A DNA stretch of 64,000 nucleotides from positions 682,001 to 746,000 of the forward strand of contig JAESUZ010000480.1 in the NCBI GenBank assembly GCA_017311185.1, in the 5' to 3' direction. This document shows, one piece after another, positions 11,626 through 23,899 of this stretch (positions within the stretch are counted from its first letter, which is position 1; each line of letters opens with the position of its first letter). The notes under the pieces are model-generated. The model was not told the DNA's origin. It worked only from the letters and a program-made list of their open reading frames with translations, and searched no databases. Made by a program: the position numbers and the translations under genes. The stretch comes from Proteles cristata cristata (Eukaryota > Chordata > Mammalia > Carnivora > Hyaenidae).

Positions 11626-12916
11626 GATTTGAAGGGATTCACTCCAAAAGAATTACTCCATATACTTCATTCCTAAGTGATGACTGACAACTTGAAATTG
11701 TTCTAGTCTTCTTTCCAGTTCTGAAGTCAAATGTGTACTCCATACAACTCTCAATACCCTATTTGTGGTGGGGACTGAATTGCAACCTACAGTTATATGA
11801 ACAGCAGAATTTATAAATTATGAACGTGAATATGTAGCAGAGAAAAAATTCAAGCAAGTGTTGAAGACAGCCAATTTTGTCCTTACTGCTTATAGCAAAA
11901 TGAGAGAGGAAAAAGATAAATCAAGGGATGAAATACAAAGCAAAAGAGAACAAGGTTTTGAGATTTGGGGAAACTTTCAGCCTATACAGATTGTAAAAGA
12001 CACTAAAATTAGAATATTCAGTGTGCTCTGGAGAGAAAGCTAGGGGTGTGGCTAGAATGACTTTTTGTTATTGCCTCAAAAGTCATAAAAGTTCATGGTT
12101 TTCAGTTAAGCTGAAGGCTCTTAGAAGAAATGAGATGTGGCTCACAGATCTCCTCAGATATCTTTAGAAAGGTCTAAAGTAGAGGTTGATTATGCACGAG
12201 AGCCCTGTGGCAGATCCTTTTGTTTAATCGAGGAAATCCCTGTGAGATACACAAATTTTTGAATTTGTATCATCAGAATTGCCTGCTAGGACTGAAAGGA
12301 ACAGAGAGATGGCAGAAGGAAAGAAAACAGGAAGTTTTCCAAAATGCTACTGGCAAAAAACAGGCTGATAAACCTATTCAGCAGCAAACATGTTCCTCTC
12401 CCGGTGGCGAAAGCCAGATGACTGTGTGGGTGGAAGTGTAAGCCCAGAGAGAGAAGCTATGAGCCCCACAGGAATAATTGATACTAATTGAGTTTGCCTA
12501 CCAGCATGAAGAAACTTTCAGGGATGGACAGAGGTGTGTCACAGAATGTGGAACATTGAGCATTTTGGTAAAAGTTTTTGCATCTAATTTTTATAGGAAA
12601 TATCTACTGCCATGAGGCAGAATGATTGGCAAAGATGAGTTGAGGAATTTGGCGTCTTACTGGGAATGAAGAATGTTTTTAGAGAGTAAAGGAGGTAAGG
12701 ACATTTAAAAGAGAGAGAGGGAGAAATGATGAAAGCCAGAGCCTGATTTCCTAGAGTCAGGAAATCATCTACTACAGTACTAGGAAATACCTCTACCTCT
12801 ACCTGAGCCAACAACAGTCCATTTGTACTCTTTAAGAAACTTCTTTTCACTTGCCTAAACCTTGTTCCTTTATTCAGCTCCGTGTGAAAGAACTATTAAT
12901 TTTTAAAAAGGAGAGA
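11626..12916. other. Unassigned intergenic DNA
   Basis: No known repeat or gene recognised. Slightly less AT-rich than its surroundings at 12000-12550, with short open frames (under 90 codons) on both strands that resemble no family I know. Could be a decayed retroelement interior. Confidence 0.4.
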
Positions 12917-13117
12917 GGCACCTGGGTGGCTCAGTCAGTTAAGTGTAGGACTCTTGATTTAGCCTCAGGTCATGATCTCATGGTTTGTGAGATCAGGCTC
13001 TTCATCAGGGTCTGTGTTGACAGCACGGAGCCTGCTTGGGATTCTCTCTTTCATTCTCTCCCTGCCCTTTCCCTTTCCCTGCTCTCTCTCAAAATACATA
13101 AATAAACATTAAAAAAA
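12917..13117 (+). mobile_element. tRNA-Lys SINE, diverged
   Basis: GGCACCTGGGTGGCTCAGTCAGTTAAG, TCAGGTCATGATCTCATGG, GACAGCACGGAGCCTGCTTGG, a CT-rich part and AATAAACATTAAAAAAA. The B box is degraded (GTGAGATCAGGCTC). An 84-codon open frame that overlaps it is a product of the SINE. Confidence 0.9.
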
Positions 13118-14919
13118 TCTGCCAACACTAGATGATTTCTCAACATTACTGAAAATATAATGTCTACCACCAGTTATACTCTTAATACATAGTATTAGAA
13201 CGGTTTTCATATAATATATACATGTGTGTAATGTCTATCTATTATATGATTATGCAATATATCTATATGCATAAGTATGCCACATATATTTTTATTGCAC
13301 ATAGTATTAATAATGGTAGATATTATTATTTGGGGTAGTGTATTTACCTACCTGAGCCTAAGCTGTGTTTTTCTGGCCCTTAGTCTGAGTTGCTAAAAAA
13401 AGCCACCTTCCCTGTATTCACATGTGTTTCCACATAGCCCCACTGCCGTGGTAACTCACTGGCATGTACAGCACTGTTTGCCATCTTCTAGATGTTAGTG
13501 CGTTATGAATATTAGTGTGAACATTTTGGGATAAGTAAGATTTTTCTGAAAAAAGCAGCAAGTGGAGGGGCAAGGAATAAAGGCATAATCATTATGCAAT
13601 TTTATAGGCTTCTGTGAGACAATATTATAGACTTTGTTCATGAGAAAATGGGCAACTCCAGAGATTCTAGGAAAGGAAACAAGAAGGTGTAAGTGGCATT
13701 ACAAGGCTGTCATACCCACAGTGATGAAGATAGAGTTAGTCTTAAGCTAACCACTAGGGCTATGAGTGGTGTGGAGCCTATCTGTACTCATAAGCCTAGG
13801 GAGACCTGAGACAGCATGTTTTTATTTGCTTCTTGGGAGTGCTAGCTTGGTTTAGAACTTTTTCTGATATTGGAAGTGAACATTTCTTGATATCATTCAT
13901 TTGTTTTAAAATGTTATATATAATTATGGAATGGAATATTCTATTTCTTATTAAAAATTAGATAGGTGGTGGAAAGATGCTTTGAGCATCTTTGAACAAA
14001 GAATCAAAGTATCTCTACGTGTGCCCTTACAGTCTCTTGACATCTCTCACACATACTGACAGGAAGGATTCTGCTTATCTTCTCTTTTTTATCTTGTATC
14101 TCTCAGTAATTGCCCTCATTCTGATTTATAATGACTTGGATTTGAATATGGCAACCAGACATTCTGATTTGTGTTATCTTCTTTCTTGGATAGAAGAATA
14201 TATCATCTGATTTATTTTTTGCACCAAAAAACGTATAAAAAGATGATGAGTAGTTGTTACTTAAAATGTTTAAATGGCGTCAAAAAAGAGTTTACTTTTA
14301 AAACACACTTTACTAGCTGGACACAAAGCCAGAATGTCAGGAAATGATTTGATTGCTAGTGGAGGAGATAGCAATGTCAATAAGTTCTGTAAAGCAAAGT
14401 TTGCTCCAAGTAATCTATAATGTAGTAATCCCGGGAGATAATCAAGAGCTGACTCTAAATAGAAAATACATTGGATCTTGGCAAAACACGAAGAAAAATC
14501 TTTCAGGTGGAAAAAACAAGTAGGCAATTATATGGGAATCCAAACAAACATCTGGCCTTAAAATGTACTGAATTAAATTGAATAAAGGAAGTATATTTAA
14601 CTCAATTGAATTTTTTTGAAAAATATATTTGTCAGTCAACAATATATTTCCAAAACATGTTTTTTGTTTTTGTTTTGTTTTCAAAATATTTCTATATTTA
14701 CCATATCATAATCCCTTAGGACTAACCAACGATACATAACCGCTCTTTAATATAACAACATACAACATATATAACAGAATCTGGAAAAAGTAGCTACTAA
14801 AAAAACAAAAAAAAAAAATAAGGAATATAGGATCATATATTTTCATTACATGTATCATGATCTTAATCTATCTATTATATTGTTACTAAGTAGATCTTCA
14901 GTAAGGGCAGGGGTTTGCC
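13118..14919. other. Unassigned intergenic DNA
   Basis: AT-rich, with TA-rich patches near 13210-13320. No gene, SINE or L1 recognised. Open frames at 13992-14210, 14270-14527 and 14442-14684 are short and resemble nothing known. Confidence 0.45.
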
Positions 14920-15057
14920 ATATATATATGTATGTATATATGTATATATATAAATATGTATATGTACTTGTATGTGTGTGGTGTGTGTGTATATATATAT
15001 ATATGATATATATTTATATATATATATGTTTATATGGTATATAAAAGATATATATAA
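14920..15057. repeat. TA/TATG/TG low-complexity tract
   Basis: A mixed run of TATATG, TATG and GTGTGT units, then TA repeats. A 64-codon open frame over it (Tyr/Ile/Val-rich) is purely a translation of the tract. Confidence 0.92.
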
Positions 15058-15751
15058 CTGAGGCTGTTTGATTCATCTGATCTATATTAGACGCTCAAAA
15101 ATTAATTTCCTTATGAAAGCACAAATGAGTGTAAGATACCACCTGTAAGAGTCACAAATGTATTGGGGTCTCTAGTAATACAGTAACTTCTTTCTAAGGT
15201 GAAAAATATTTAACTTTTTCACATCAGGGAGAAAATCATCCCCTCTTTTCCTGCTTAGAAAACAACAATAAGAAAAAGTTTGTGACAAGAAGATACTGAA
15301 TAGTACTTCTGACTTGTTTTTCACTACCGTACCTATGTCTTTATATTTAATGAATATAGTTTAAAAATGTAAGAAGAATTAACTCATTTATCTTACTGTC
15401 CTGGGAAATACATACATAAGTTTTATTTCATCTTGGATTTCAAGTGGCATTTTGCCACTTGAATGAGATCTTTTACCTACTTGAACTTTATAGGAAAAAA
15501 ATAGAATCCATTGAGGTACCTTCCTTGTGCTCCTACTATAAACTCAGATGACATCGACCAGTCACCTAGGTTTTCTTCCGGGAACTTTGGGTTATCTCTG
15601 TTCATGATAATTCTACTTTTATGATGAAGAAGTAAGGTTTAATTCAACTGTATTAATAGTGAACAATTTTCTCAAATCAGTGTGAAATCCAGTAATAAGA
15701 TAATCTCTACAAAAATAGATTTATTTTTTGGTTGTAAGTCAAGCTGGTTTT
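15058..15751. other. Unassigned DNA with a perfect hairpin
   Basis: No gene recognised. The one notable structure is an 11-bp perfect inverted repeat with a 3-base loop at 15439-15463. Confidence 0.5.
15439..15463. repeat. Perfect short inverted repeat (hairpin)
   Basis: TTCAAGTGGCA at 15439-15449 and TGCCACTTGAA at 15453-15463 are exact reverse complements around a TTT loop. It is not part of a SINE or a simple repeat. There is no T-run or gene context to make it a terminator. Confidence 0.85.
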
Positions 15752-15766
15752 TGTATAAAAGCTTTT

Positions 15767-15980
15767 TTTGTGATGTTTACTTATTTTTGAGAGAAAATGA
15801 GAGACTGAGTGTGAGCAGGGGAGGGGCAGAGAGAGAGACACACACACAGAATCTGAAGCAGGCTCTGGGCTCCCCGCTGTCAACACAGAGCTCGATGTGG
15901 GGCTTGAACTCATAAACCGTGAGATCAAGACTTGAGTTGAATTCGGACACTTAACCAACTGAGCCACTCAGGCGCCCCCA
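15767..15980 (-). mobile_element. tRNA-Lys SINE
   Basis: Tail-side TTTACTTATTTTTGAGAG, GA/CA-rich part, GGGGCTTGAACTCATAAACCGTGAG, and head GAGCCACTCAGGCGCCCCC. Flanks TGTATAAAAGCTTTT (15752-15766) and TGTAAGAGCTTTT (15981-15993) are a target duplication with a 2-base difference. Confidence 0.92.
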
Positions 15981-16011
15981 TGTAAGAGCTTTTCTATATT
16001 TAAATACTTTA

Positions 16012-16237
16012 GGGGCTCCCGGGTGGCTTAGTCGGTTAAGCGTCTGACTTTCGCTCAGGTCATGATCTCGCGGTTCGTGGGTTCAAGTCCTGCATCGGGC
16101 TCTGTGCTGACTGCCAGCTCAGAGCCTGCAGCCTGTTTCAGTCTGTGACTCCCTCTCTCTCTGACCCTCCCCTGCTCACGCTGTCTCTCTCTCTCCTAGA
16201 AATAAATAAAAAGCATTAAAAATTTTAAAAAAATAAA
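16012..16237 (+). mobile_element. tRNA-Lys SINE, well preserved
   Basis: Head GGGGCTCCCGGGTGGCTTAGTCGG, GTTAAGCGTCTGAC, intact B box GGTTCAAGTCC, GCTGACTGCCAGCTCAGAGCC and AAATAAATAAAAAGC tail. TAAATACTTTA (16001-16011) and TAAATGCTTTA (16238-16248) are the target duplication, one mismatch. It lies about 30 bp from an opposite-strand SINE. Confidence 0.94.
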
Positions 16238-16364
16238 TAAATGCTTTATATTAGATACTGTTTATGTAAACACTGTCACAACAAAGGCTGTTACAACTCT
16301 TTGATAGAAATTGCTTATTCTTTAAAGTGCTCAAATGTGTGTCAAAAATATAAAAATATTTTTA

Positions 16365-16626
16365 TTTTCTTTTTTAAATATTGAAGATCATACTTTATTA
16401 TTATTATTATTATGATTACTATTATTGTTATTATTTATTTTAGTGAAAGCGAAAGTATGAATAGGGGAATAGAGGAAAAAATAGAGAGAGAGGGAGAGAG
16501 AGAAAATCTTAAGCAGGTTCCATAGTCAGCATGGAGCCAGGGTTCCATCTCAAGACTCTGGGATCATGACCTGAACCGAAATCAAGAGTCGGCCACTCAA
16601 CTGCCTGAGCCACCCAGCTGCCTCTG
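16365..16626 (-). mobile_element. tRNA-Lys SINE with ATT-expanded tail
   Basis: The tail side holds an (ATT)n-rich stretch at about 16395-16440, then a GA-rich part, ATCATGACCTGAACCGAAATCAAGAGTC and head GAGCCACCCAGCTGCCTC. AAAATATTTTTA (16353-16364) and AAAACATTTTTA (16627-16638) bracket it with one mismatch. The GCTGACAGC block is shortened. Confidence 0.88.
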
Positions 16627-16638
16627 AAAACATTTTTA

Positions 16639-17699
16639 GAGCATCTTTAAGTATGAACTATGTCCTCATTCTTTTCTAGAACTTTAGTCCATTGAACCTT
16701 TCTCTGTATCATTCTCCTCACTATTCCAGAGGTGCACAGGAAGGCTATGCTCTTTCTCTCCTTAGCTTGCATAACAGGTGCATACTATCTCCATTGTAAA
16801 CTTTTTAAATAAAACTTCAGCTTGAAAATTTGCTATCTAGAACCATTTCCACTTGCCCCCATCACCCTACTACCCTATTACAAAATGGCTTCTTTTTCAC
16901 AACTTTTCAAAAAGTATAAGTTATTACCTCCTTGGTGTGTTGTATTTATCAACAAAACAGTCAACTGTTTATTCTGTAATATTTAACAATGTTGATTGTA
17001 GGTCAGGAAAACATTTCCCTCAACTCTTTCAGCATCCCTGTCTGGATTTGAAAATTAAGCCAACAAAGAGAGATTAACAGCAGAACAGCATACACATGTA
17101 TTTGATAAGTTTTAAGCAATACAGGACACTTCATGAGGAAATGAGGACCCAAATAAACAATAAGCCTGAGTATTTTTAATCTACGTTTGATGAAGTGGGG
17201 ACAGTCATATGAGGAATAGTATAGGTCAGAGGGTATGAGGTAACTATGTAAACTGGGAGAAACCTAGCAAGGCCTGTTGGGATTCTTTTGCCTCTTCCTT
17301 TGTCTTTGGAGATAAGGATGCTTCTTTCCTCAGGATATAGGAAGGGCATCTTTCATGAGACCTTCAAGAAAGAAGGTCAAAGTGATTTTTCTGCTTCTGC
17401 TGTTTTCTCAAACTCCATCAGCTTACAGTATTTAGTATACCAAGGTACCATATTTTAGGATAGCAAGTCCTGAACCCCAACATTATGACTGCCTTCTTTC
17501 TGTACCTGCCTTAGATTCCAATACTCTACTATTTTCTGGTTCTCCTTCATGGTTGCTGATATGTATTTTTTTCTTTTCTTTCTGATGGCTTTCATTGCAA
17601 TTCCTTGGAAAGTCAGTCTATTTATTACACACTTTCCCCTCACGATCTCTATTCCTATTTCTCTAGCTACCATGTGTGTCCTTCTTACTTTCAAATATC
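16639..17699. other. Unassigned DNA, possible old repeat at 17060-17420
   Basis: No gene recognised. At 17060-17420 the words GAGATTAACAGCAGAACAGC, CACTTCATGAGGAAATGAGGACC, ATTCTTTTGCCTCTTCCTTTG and CTTCTGCTGTTTTCTCAAACTCC look like a decayed dispersed repeat. The start resembles part of 5290-5880. A 79-codon minus-strand frame at 17455-17694 is Lys/Arg-rich and unrecognised. Confidence 0.35.
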
Positions 17700-18850
17700 C
17701 AGATTATAATACCTAAATCTGATAATTTTTGCTGTCTGCCTCACCAGCTTTCTTTCTCCTAAGTATTTCCTGTTTTAATGAATGATATGGCTGTCTGGAT
17801 AAATGCTGAAAATTTAGATTTCATACTGACTGATCATTTTTTTTAAGTGGATGCCATGTTCTCTCTACTTATCTTGTAAAATATCTCAGAAACCTATTTT
17901 CTCATCTTTATTATCACAACAAATTTAAAACTGATTTCCTGGCCTCTAATCTTATCCTAGATTAATATTCTTGATATAATCACCAGTGTGCTGCTTCTAC
18001 ATCACAAAATCTATCATAGCATATTTGCTAAAAACTTTCTCAGCATTTTACCAATTACTTTAACATCTTCAATATAACCTGAAAAATACATCATAATTTG
18101 GTTGCTTAATTCTGTAAATATCATCCTTTTGATCCATTGTTAAATTCTATCTTCCTGAATCCTCTTTTCTGCTGTACATTCATATATCTGCAAATGTCAG
18201 CTTTTTTACTTAGAATGTTCTCCACAATTCTGTTGTCTATCTTGAAACCATGTTAATCTTTTTTTTTTAAATATATTTTTATTTATTTCTGAGAGAGAGA
18301 GAGACAGCGTGAGCAGGGAAGGGTCAGAGGTAGAGGGAGACACAGAATCTGAAACAGGCTCCAGGCTCTGAGCTGACTGTCAGCACAGAGCCCGACGCGG
18401 GGCTCAAACCCATGAACCGTGAGATCATGACCTAAGCTGAAGTTGGACTCTTAACCGACTGAGCCACTCAGGTGCCCCTAAACCATGTGAATCTTGAATT
18501 CATATTTTTGCCTTCATATCAAGTGTTACATTTTTTGGCAAAAATCCTCTCATACTTCTTTCCCTCCAGGGTTATGGATAACAGAGTATTATACTTTAAA
18601 GTTTATATATTTGTCTGCTCTCTTCCTCTTTTATGAGTTTACTTGGGCCTCATCCTTGATTTGGTTTCTAGTATATAATGACATATTCTTAATAACATGC
18701 TTCTTGATTACATATATGTTAATATTATCATTATATATTGTGATTATATAAATTATTAAAGAAAATAAAATATTTGGACATTTTTTAAAGAATGATAAGG
18801 CAGACTTTATTTCAGTTGTTGATCTCAATAGGTTTATGGAACATTGCAAA
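17700..18850 (+). mobile_element. Possible LINE-2 remnant, split by a SINE
   Basis: CT-rich text with GCTGCTTCTACATCACAAAATCTATCAT, ACTTAGAATGTTCTCCACAATTCT and later CATATCAAGTGTTAC follows the order of the LINE-2 3' half. Identity is low and patchy. The SINE at 18261-18479 interrupts it. Assignment is by word order only. Confidence 0.35.
18261..18479 (-). mobile_element. tRNA-Lys SINE, well preserved
   Basis: Poly-T, ATTTATTTCTGAGAGAGAG, GGTCAGAGGTAGAGGGAG, GCCCGACGCGGGGCTCAAACC, and head GAGCCACTCAGGTGCCCC. AAACCATGTTAATCTT (18245-18260) and AAACCATGTGAATCTT (18480-18495) are a 16-bp target duplication, one mismatch. Confidence 0.95.
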
Positions 18851-18916
18851 GGGATTTTGTAGTAATTAAAAGAGGACAGTTGGGTTCTACTCCAAATACA
18901 AAAAGGACAAGTGAGA

Positions 18917-19140
18917 TTTTTTTTAATTTTAATTTTTTTATAGTTTATTTATTTTTGAGACAGAGAGAGACAGCATGAGTGGGGGAATAGCAGAGAGAGA
19001 GGAGACACAGAATCTGAAAGAGGCTCCAGGCTCTGAGCTGTCAGCACAGAACCTGATGCAGGGCTCGAACCCACAAACCTTGAGATCATCACATGAGCTG
19101 AAGTCAGACACCTAACCGACTGAACCACTCAGGTGCCCCA
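18917..19140 (-). mobile_element. tRNA-Lys SINE
   Basis: Poly-T, TAGTTTATTTATTTTTGAGAC, GA-rich part, GCAGGGCTCGAACCCACAAACC, and head GAACCACTCAGGTGCCCC. ACAAGTGAGA is repeated at 18907-18916 and 19141-19150. Confidence 0.94.
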
Positions 19141-19150
19141 ACAAGTGAGA

Positions 19151-19741
19151 ATTTTATAGCTGAGGAACAGAAGTGGGGAAGATTACCAGGATGAAGCAAC
19201 AAGGGCAAGGGGAGATTTAATGTGAATCCTGATTTAGCAAGATACCTCATGAAGGCAGTCCAGGGTGATCAGACATCACCTGGAGAATGGTAGATGATGA
19301 GAAACCTAATCAAATAGAGAGAGTGATCAGACATGGAGGACTGGGGATTCTGGATAAACTGACTTAGCAAGACTTTTGCTAAAATTGGACAATGCAGGCA
19401 CTAACATGGAAGCCCAAAAGTCAAGGAATAATAAGTTTAGAGAAAATTGAGTAAAGTTGGTCAAAGAGACAAATCTTTGTGTATCTTTATATTAGATTTA
19501 TATATGGCTATATTGCATATGTAGAGAGATATAGTTGTGTTAAGTATATTGAATCTAATAGATATATTAAATATGTAAAGATCTAGATAATAATGTTTAT
19601 ATTATATATGTGTGTATATCTTTATAAAATCTACAGTGTATATACATATATATAATATTATTTTTTAGAATAAAGTGTGCAATTGTGAAGTGACTTAGTA
19701 GAAGGAAAGAACAAAGCAGGAAGGAATATCCGATAGAAAAA
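19151..19741. other. Unassigned DNA, TA-rich in the second half
   Basis: 19480-19670 is a degenerate TA/ATA-rich section with TGTGTGTA. The first half has no recognised element. Confidence 0.45.
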
Positions 19742-21288
19742 AGAGAGTCTCATCAACAAATGTGCTGGGAAAACTGGATAGTGACATGCAGAGGAATGAA
19801 ACTGGACCATTCTCTTACACAGTAAACAAAAATAAATTCAAAATGGATGAAAGACCTAAATCTGAGACAGAAAGCCATCAAAATATCAGAGGAGAAAACA
19901 GGCAGCAATCTCATTGACCTTAACCACAGCAACTTCTTACTAGACATATCTCTGGAGGCAAAGGAAACAAAAGCACAAATGAATTATTGGAACCTCATCA
20001 AGATAAAAACTTGTGCACAGTGAAGGAAACAATGAACAAAACTAAAAGGCAATCAAAGAAATGGGAGAAGATATTTGCAATGACATTTCAGATAAAGGGT
20101 TAGTATCCAAAATCTATAAAGAAATGATCAAACTCGGGGCACCTGGAAGGCTCAGTTGGTTAAGGGTCCGACTTCGGCTCAGGTCATGATCTCACAGTTT
20201 GTGGGTTCAAGCCCCGTGTCGGGCTCTGTGCGACAGCTAGCTCAGAGCCTGGAGCCTGTTTCAGACTCTGTGTCTCCCTCTCTCTCTGACCCTCCCCTGC
20301 TGATGCTGTGTCTCTCTCTCACATTAAAAAAAATTAGGAAAAGAAATTATCAAACTCAACACCCCCAAAAAACAAATAATCCAGTGAAAAAAATGGCAGA
20401 AGACATGAATAGATACTTTTCTAAAGAAGACATTCAGATAGCTAAGAGAAATATGAAAAGATGTTCAATATCACATATCATCAGGAATACAAATCAAAAC
20501 CACAATGAGATATAACCTCACACCTATTAAAATGGCTAAAATGAACAACTCAGGAAACAACAGATGTTGGTGAGGATCTGGAGAAAGAAGAACCCTCTTG
20601 CACTGCTGGTGGGAATTGAAACTGGTGCAGGGACTCTGGAGAACAGTATGGAGGTTCCTCAAAAAATTTAAAAAATGAAACTACACTAAAATCCAGCAAT
20701 TGCATTACTAGGCATTTATCCAAAGGATACACAAGTGTTGATTTAAAGGGTCACGTGCATCCCAATATTTATAGTAATGCTATCAATAATAGCCAAATTA
20801 TGAAAAGAACCCAAATGTATTTTAACTGATGAATGATTGAAGAATAGTGGTGTTTACAGACAATCAAATATTACTCCGGGATCAGAAAGAACGAAATCTT
20901 GCCATTTGTAATGCTGTGGATAGAACTAGAGTATATTATGCTAAGTGAAATGTCAGTCAGAGAAATACAAATATCATATGATTTCAGTCATATGTAGAAT
21001 TTGAGAAACACAACAGATAACATAGGGTAAGGGAAGGAAAAATAAGATAAAAACAGAGGGTAGTAAACCATAAAAGACTCCTAAATATGGAGAACAAACT
21101 GAGGGTTGCTGGAGGGGAGGTCAGTGGGGAGATGGGTTAAGTGGGTGCTGGCCATTAAGGAGGGCACTTGCTGGGATGGGCACTGTGTGTCATATGTAAG
21201 TGATGAATCGCTGGGTTCTACTCCTAAAACCAATACTACACTGTATGCTAATTAACTTGAATTTAAATGAAAAAAAAAAGAAAAATAT
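19742..21288 (+). mobile_element. 5'-truncated carnivore LINE-1 3' end, split by a SINE
   Basis: Starts within the L1 ORF2 C-terminal region (TCATCAACAAATGTGCTGGGAAAACTGG) and continues through GAATACAAATCAAAACCACAATGAG and GCACTGCTGGTGGGAATTG. It reaches the 3' UTR words GGGCACTTGCTGGGATGGGC and GTAAGTGATGAATCGCTGGG and an A-rich tail at about 21271-21288. The GGGATGGGCACTG ending is the carnivore-type L1 3' end. Frames are broken. The 119-codon frame at 20156-20515 joins SINE sequence to L1 C-terminal sequence ([14 protein letters not shown]) and is not a gene. A SINE interrupts at 20136-20339. Confidence 0.92.
20136..20339 (+). mobile_element. tRNA-Lys SINE inside L1
   Basis: Head GGGGCACCTGGAAGGCTCAG, B box GGTTCAAGCCC, CTGTGCGACAGCTAGCTCAGAGCC, CT-rich part and A-rich tail. 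AAAGAAATGATCAAACTC (20118-20135) and AAAGAAATTATCAAACTC (20340-20357) are an 18-bp target duplication with one mismatch, taken from the L1 itself. Confidence 0.96.
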
Positions 21289-23899
21289 GAAAAGAACATA
21301 TAAATATATATTCTTAAGCAAAAATGTTCTTTATTCCAATGACATTTAAGAGGCAAACTAAATCAATGCAGTATTTTGTAGTATAGTCTCACTTTATATA
21401 AAAACACTATTGTTCTAAACCCTTGAGTTTCAGATATTCTTTAGACACATCATTGAATTAGGACTATGATTCCCAATTAGTGAAGGCTGTGAGTAACTAA
21501 CTCAAACCAACTTCTGAGATCAAAACAAAACAAAACAAAAGAAAAACTTGGCCCATGAAGGAAAGACTGTGGACCTTATTCAAAACAGAATTCCAAAAAA
21601 ATAGGATCACCAGGTGTTTGTCTTTAAGCCAAACTTTAATACACATTTATATGCACATGCACACACATAACTGTATATTTTCACAAACACATACCATCAT
21701 ACCTTTCTCTCCATCACCTCTGTTTTGTTTTGTTTTGTTTTGTTTTTACACTAGTCTCTTTTTTACCAACCTGTTCCACATTGTGAAACAACCTTTTGTC
21801 ATTAGGCATATGGCATCTTTTGAACTTCCCATCAGAAAAAGAATCTTAGCCAGGATCTCATCAGGAGATGAGATAGTACACAGATAGGCCTCAAATGTGG
21901 GTATATATACAGTTTGGGTCTCATATAAGTCTTTATAGCATGAAAAGCAAGATAATAGGTATGAGAGCCACACTGTAATCAAATGGAGAAATGGAGAGGA
22001 AGCTTCTCAAAGAAGGACACAGAGAAGCCAAAACATAGCTAACGCATTCATTTTCTGATTTCTGATCTTGGATAAAACTGATAAATTTATAGATTTATTT
22101 TAATCCACTCAATGACTATAGAAACAAATTATTCCCAACTTGGCTTGATGAGGCCATACTATTTTATAAAAATAACTTATTGTGAATTCTCTAAAATGCT
22201 CTATTTTTAATATCACAGAATCTAAGGTGATTAAAATATATGAGGGTAGCATTATTCATTTACTTACACTGCCATTGAAACGGGAGAGGTGTCTAATATT
22301 TATATAATACACATGGAGTAGCTTCTGAATAGCTTGTCTACATTTTTGGTATGTGTCAACTTATAATTATTTTCCCATTCCTAAAAGGCAATGTAGCATT
22401 TAAATGAAGGGGCCAGTCACTGGTACTATTTAACAGCTCCCAACAACCTGAGAAATATCATATACCTGAAAAATATCACAGCTTACAAATATAAGCATAA
22501 TGTGCAGTACATTTCTATTAGGTGTTGTTTTCAAGACAAAGGAAAATTAACCAAATAACTAATATCAGATCTAAGATAATGTTAGTCAAATTGAATGGGA
22601 TAACTCTGTGTTAGCTAAAATTGAAAAGGCTATTTGTTATGTGCCATGTATGAGGAGAAAGGCAGGTTGTTTAATTATGAATCTGAACTTCTTGAGCTTG
22701 ACATTTATCTCCTTGGTGCATAATTTTTTAAAGCAGTAACCCATGTAATATAATACAAGGATGCTAAACTGCATAAACTCGCATACACACAAGATACCAA
22801 CTAAGAACCCAATTCAATTATGGATAAATTACCAAAAGAGTTTTGCCATAGAGAAAACCTATTATCTTTACACTAAATATGCAAATAATGCAATACGCTC
22901 ATTGAAGGAGGAAAGAATAAAGGCTCCTAGATCAAATGTCTGTCACAAAATGTCATGCATTTCCATATTCTTATCAAATGGCCTTGATTTCATTATCAAA
23001 AGTAATAATACTATTCATTTTTAAAGCTATTAATCACCATGGCACAGAAAATAAAGTGAAAGAGTGAGGTCACAGGCATGACCTTGCTTGTTCTAATATT
23101 CTTCTTAACCTGTACATTTTCTCAGAAATGACATTTAAAATATAAAATATTCCAGATAAAATAAGGAATATAAGAAAAGTAATCTATGGCAAATACTTTA
23201 AGAAATATACAGTTTGCTAAATGAAAATGATTGTGTTTCCTTAATCATTTTCCCATATTTTCAGTCAAAGAAGTGATTTTTACTATGAAATAACTAAAAC
23301 TTAAGATGCTTTTCTGGTTAATTGAAAATCTTATGTACTTATGTATTTTTCCTTCCTTCAAGAGTTAGCTTTTCTTAAAAACTTTACTGATCATATTAGT
23401 CTCTGTAAAAGAAACTCGAAATAGCTACTCTATCTAAATTAAGTAAACTAATGGGAGTGTGTGTGTACATGTATGTATGAAAGTACCGTCTTAATTCACA
23501 TGATCTCTTTTCATTCAATTTAGCTTTTTCTCAGTTGGCATTTCTCTTTCCTGTATAGACTTATATCATAGTTTCAAAATTCTTTGTCTAAGTTAACTTG
23601 TTGAATTAATTGAAATATGGTTTAATTTTTAAAATATGCTTAATATCATAGAAGGAAGAAAAAAAACAATGCCAAATCCTGTCTGAATTCTGATAACTTT
23701 TCCTCAGTAATTCTATGATCGCTTTACATAAATCTGTATTTTGTGGAACATCTATTCTTTGCCAGTCCATATACTTCGGTATTTTTTGAAACAAAGAATA
23801 TGATTTGCTTTGATTAACGAGTTACTAGCATGTAAGAGAGACAGACGCCTATAGAAATAACTGATTAGATTCATTACAAAATGATTGCAAAGGTGCTAG
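21289..23899. other. Unassigned intergenic DNA
   Basis: No gene, SINE or L1 recognised. Two A/T pentamer runs are present: (AAAAC)n at about 21520-21541 and (TTTTG)n at about 21723-21747. The 110-codon frame at 21555-21887 crosses the second run and resembles no protein family I know. Confidence 0.5.

Noticed and set aside
14850..15044. Tyr/Val/Ile-rich 64-codon frame as a membrane peptide
   Set aside because: Translation of the TATG/TG low-complexity tract.
16012..16100. Functional tRNA-Lys genes at SINE heads
   Set aside because: A and B boxes are present, but the cloverleaf is not maintained and each is followed by the SINE core and tail; these are SINE promoters.
20156..20515. 119-codon plus-strand frame as a protein gene
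   Set aside because: Its N-terminal part is SINE sequence and its C-terminal part is L1 ORF2 sequence; it is an accidental fusion across an insertion.
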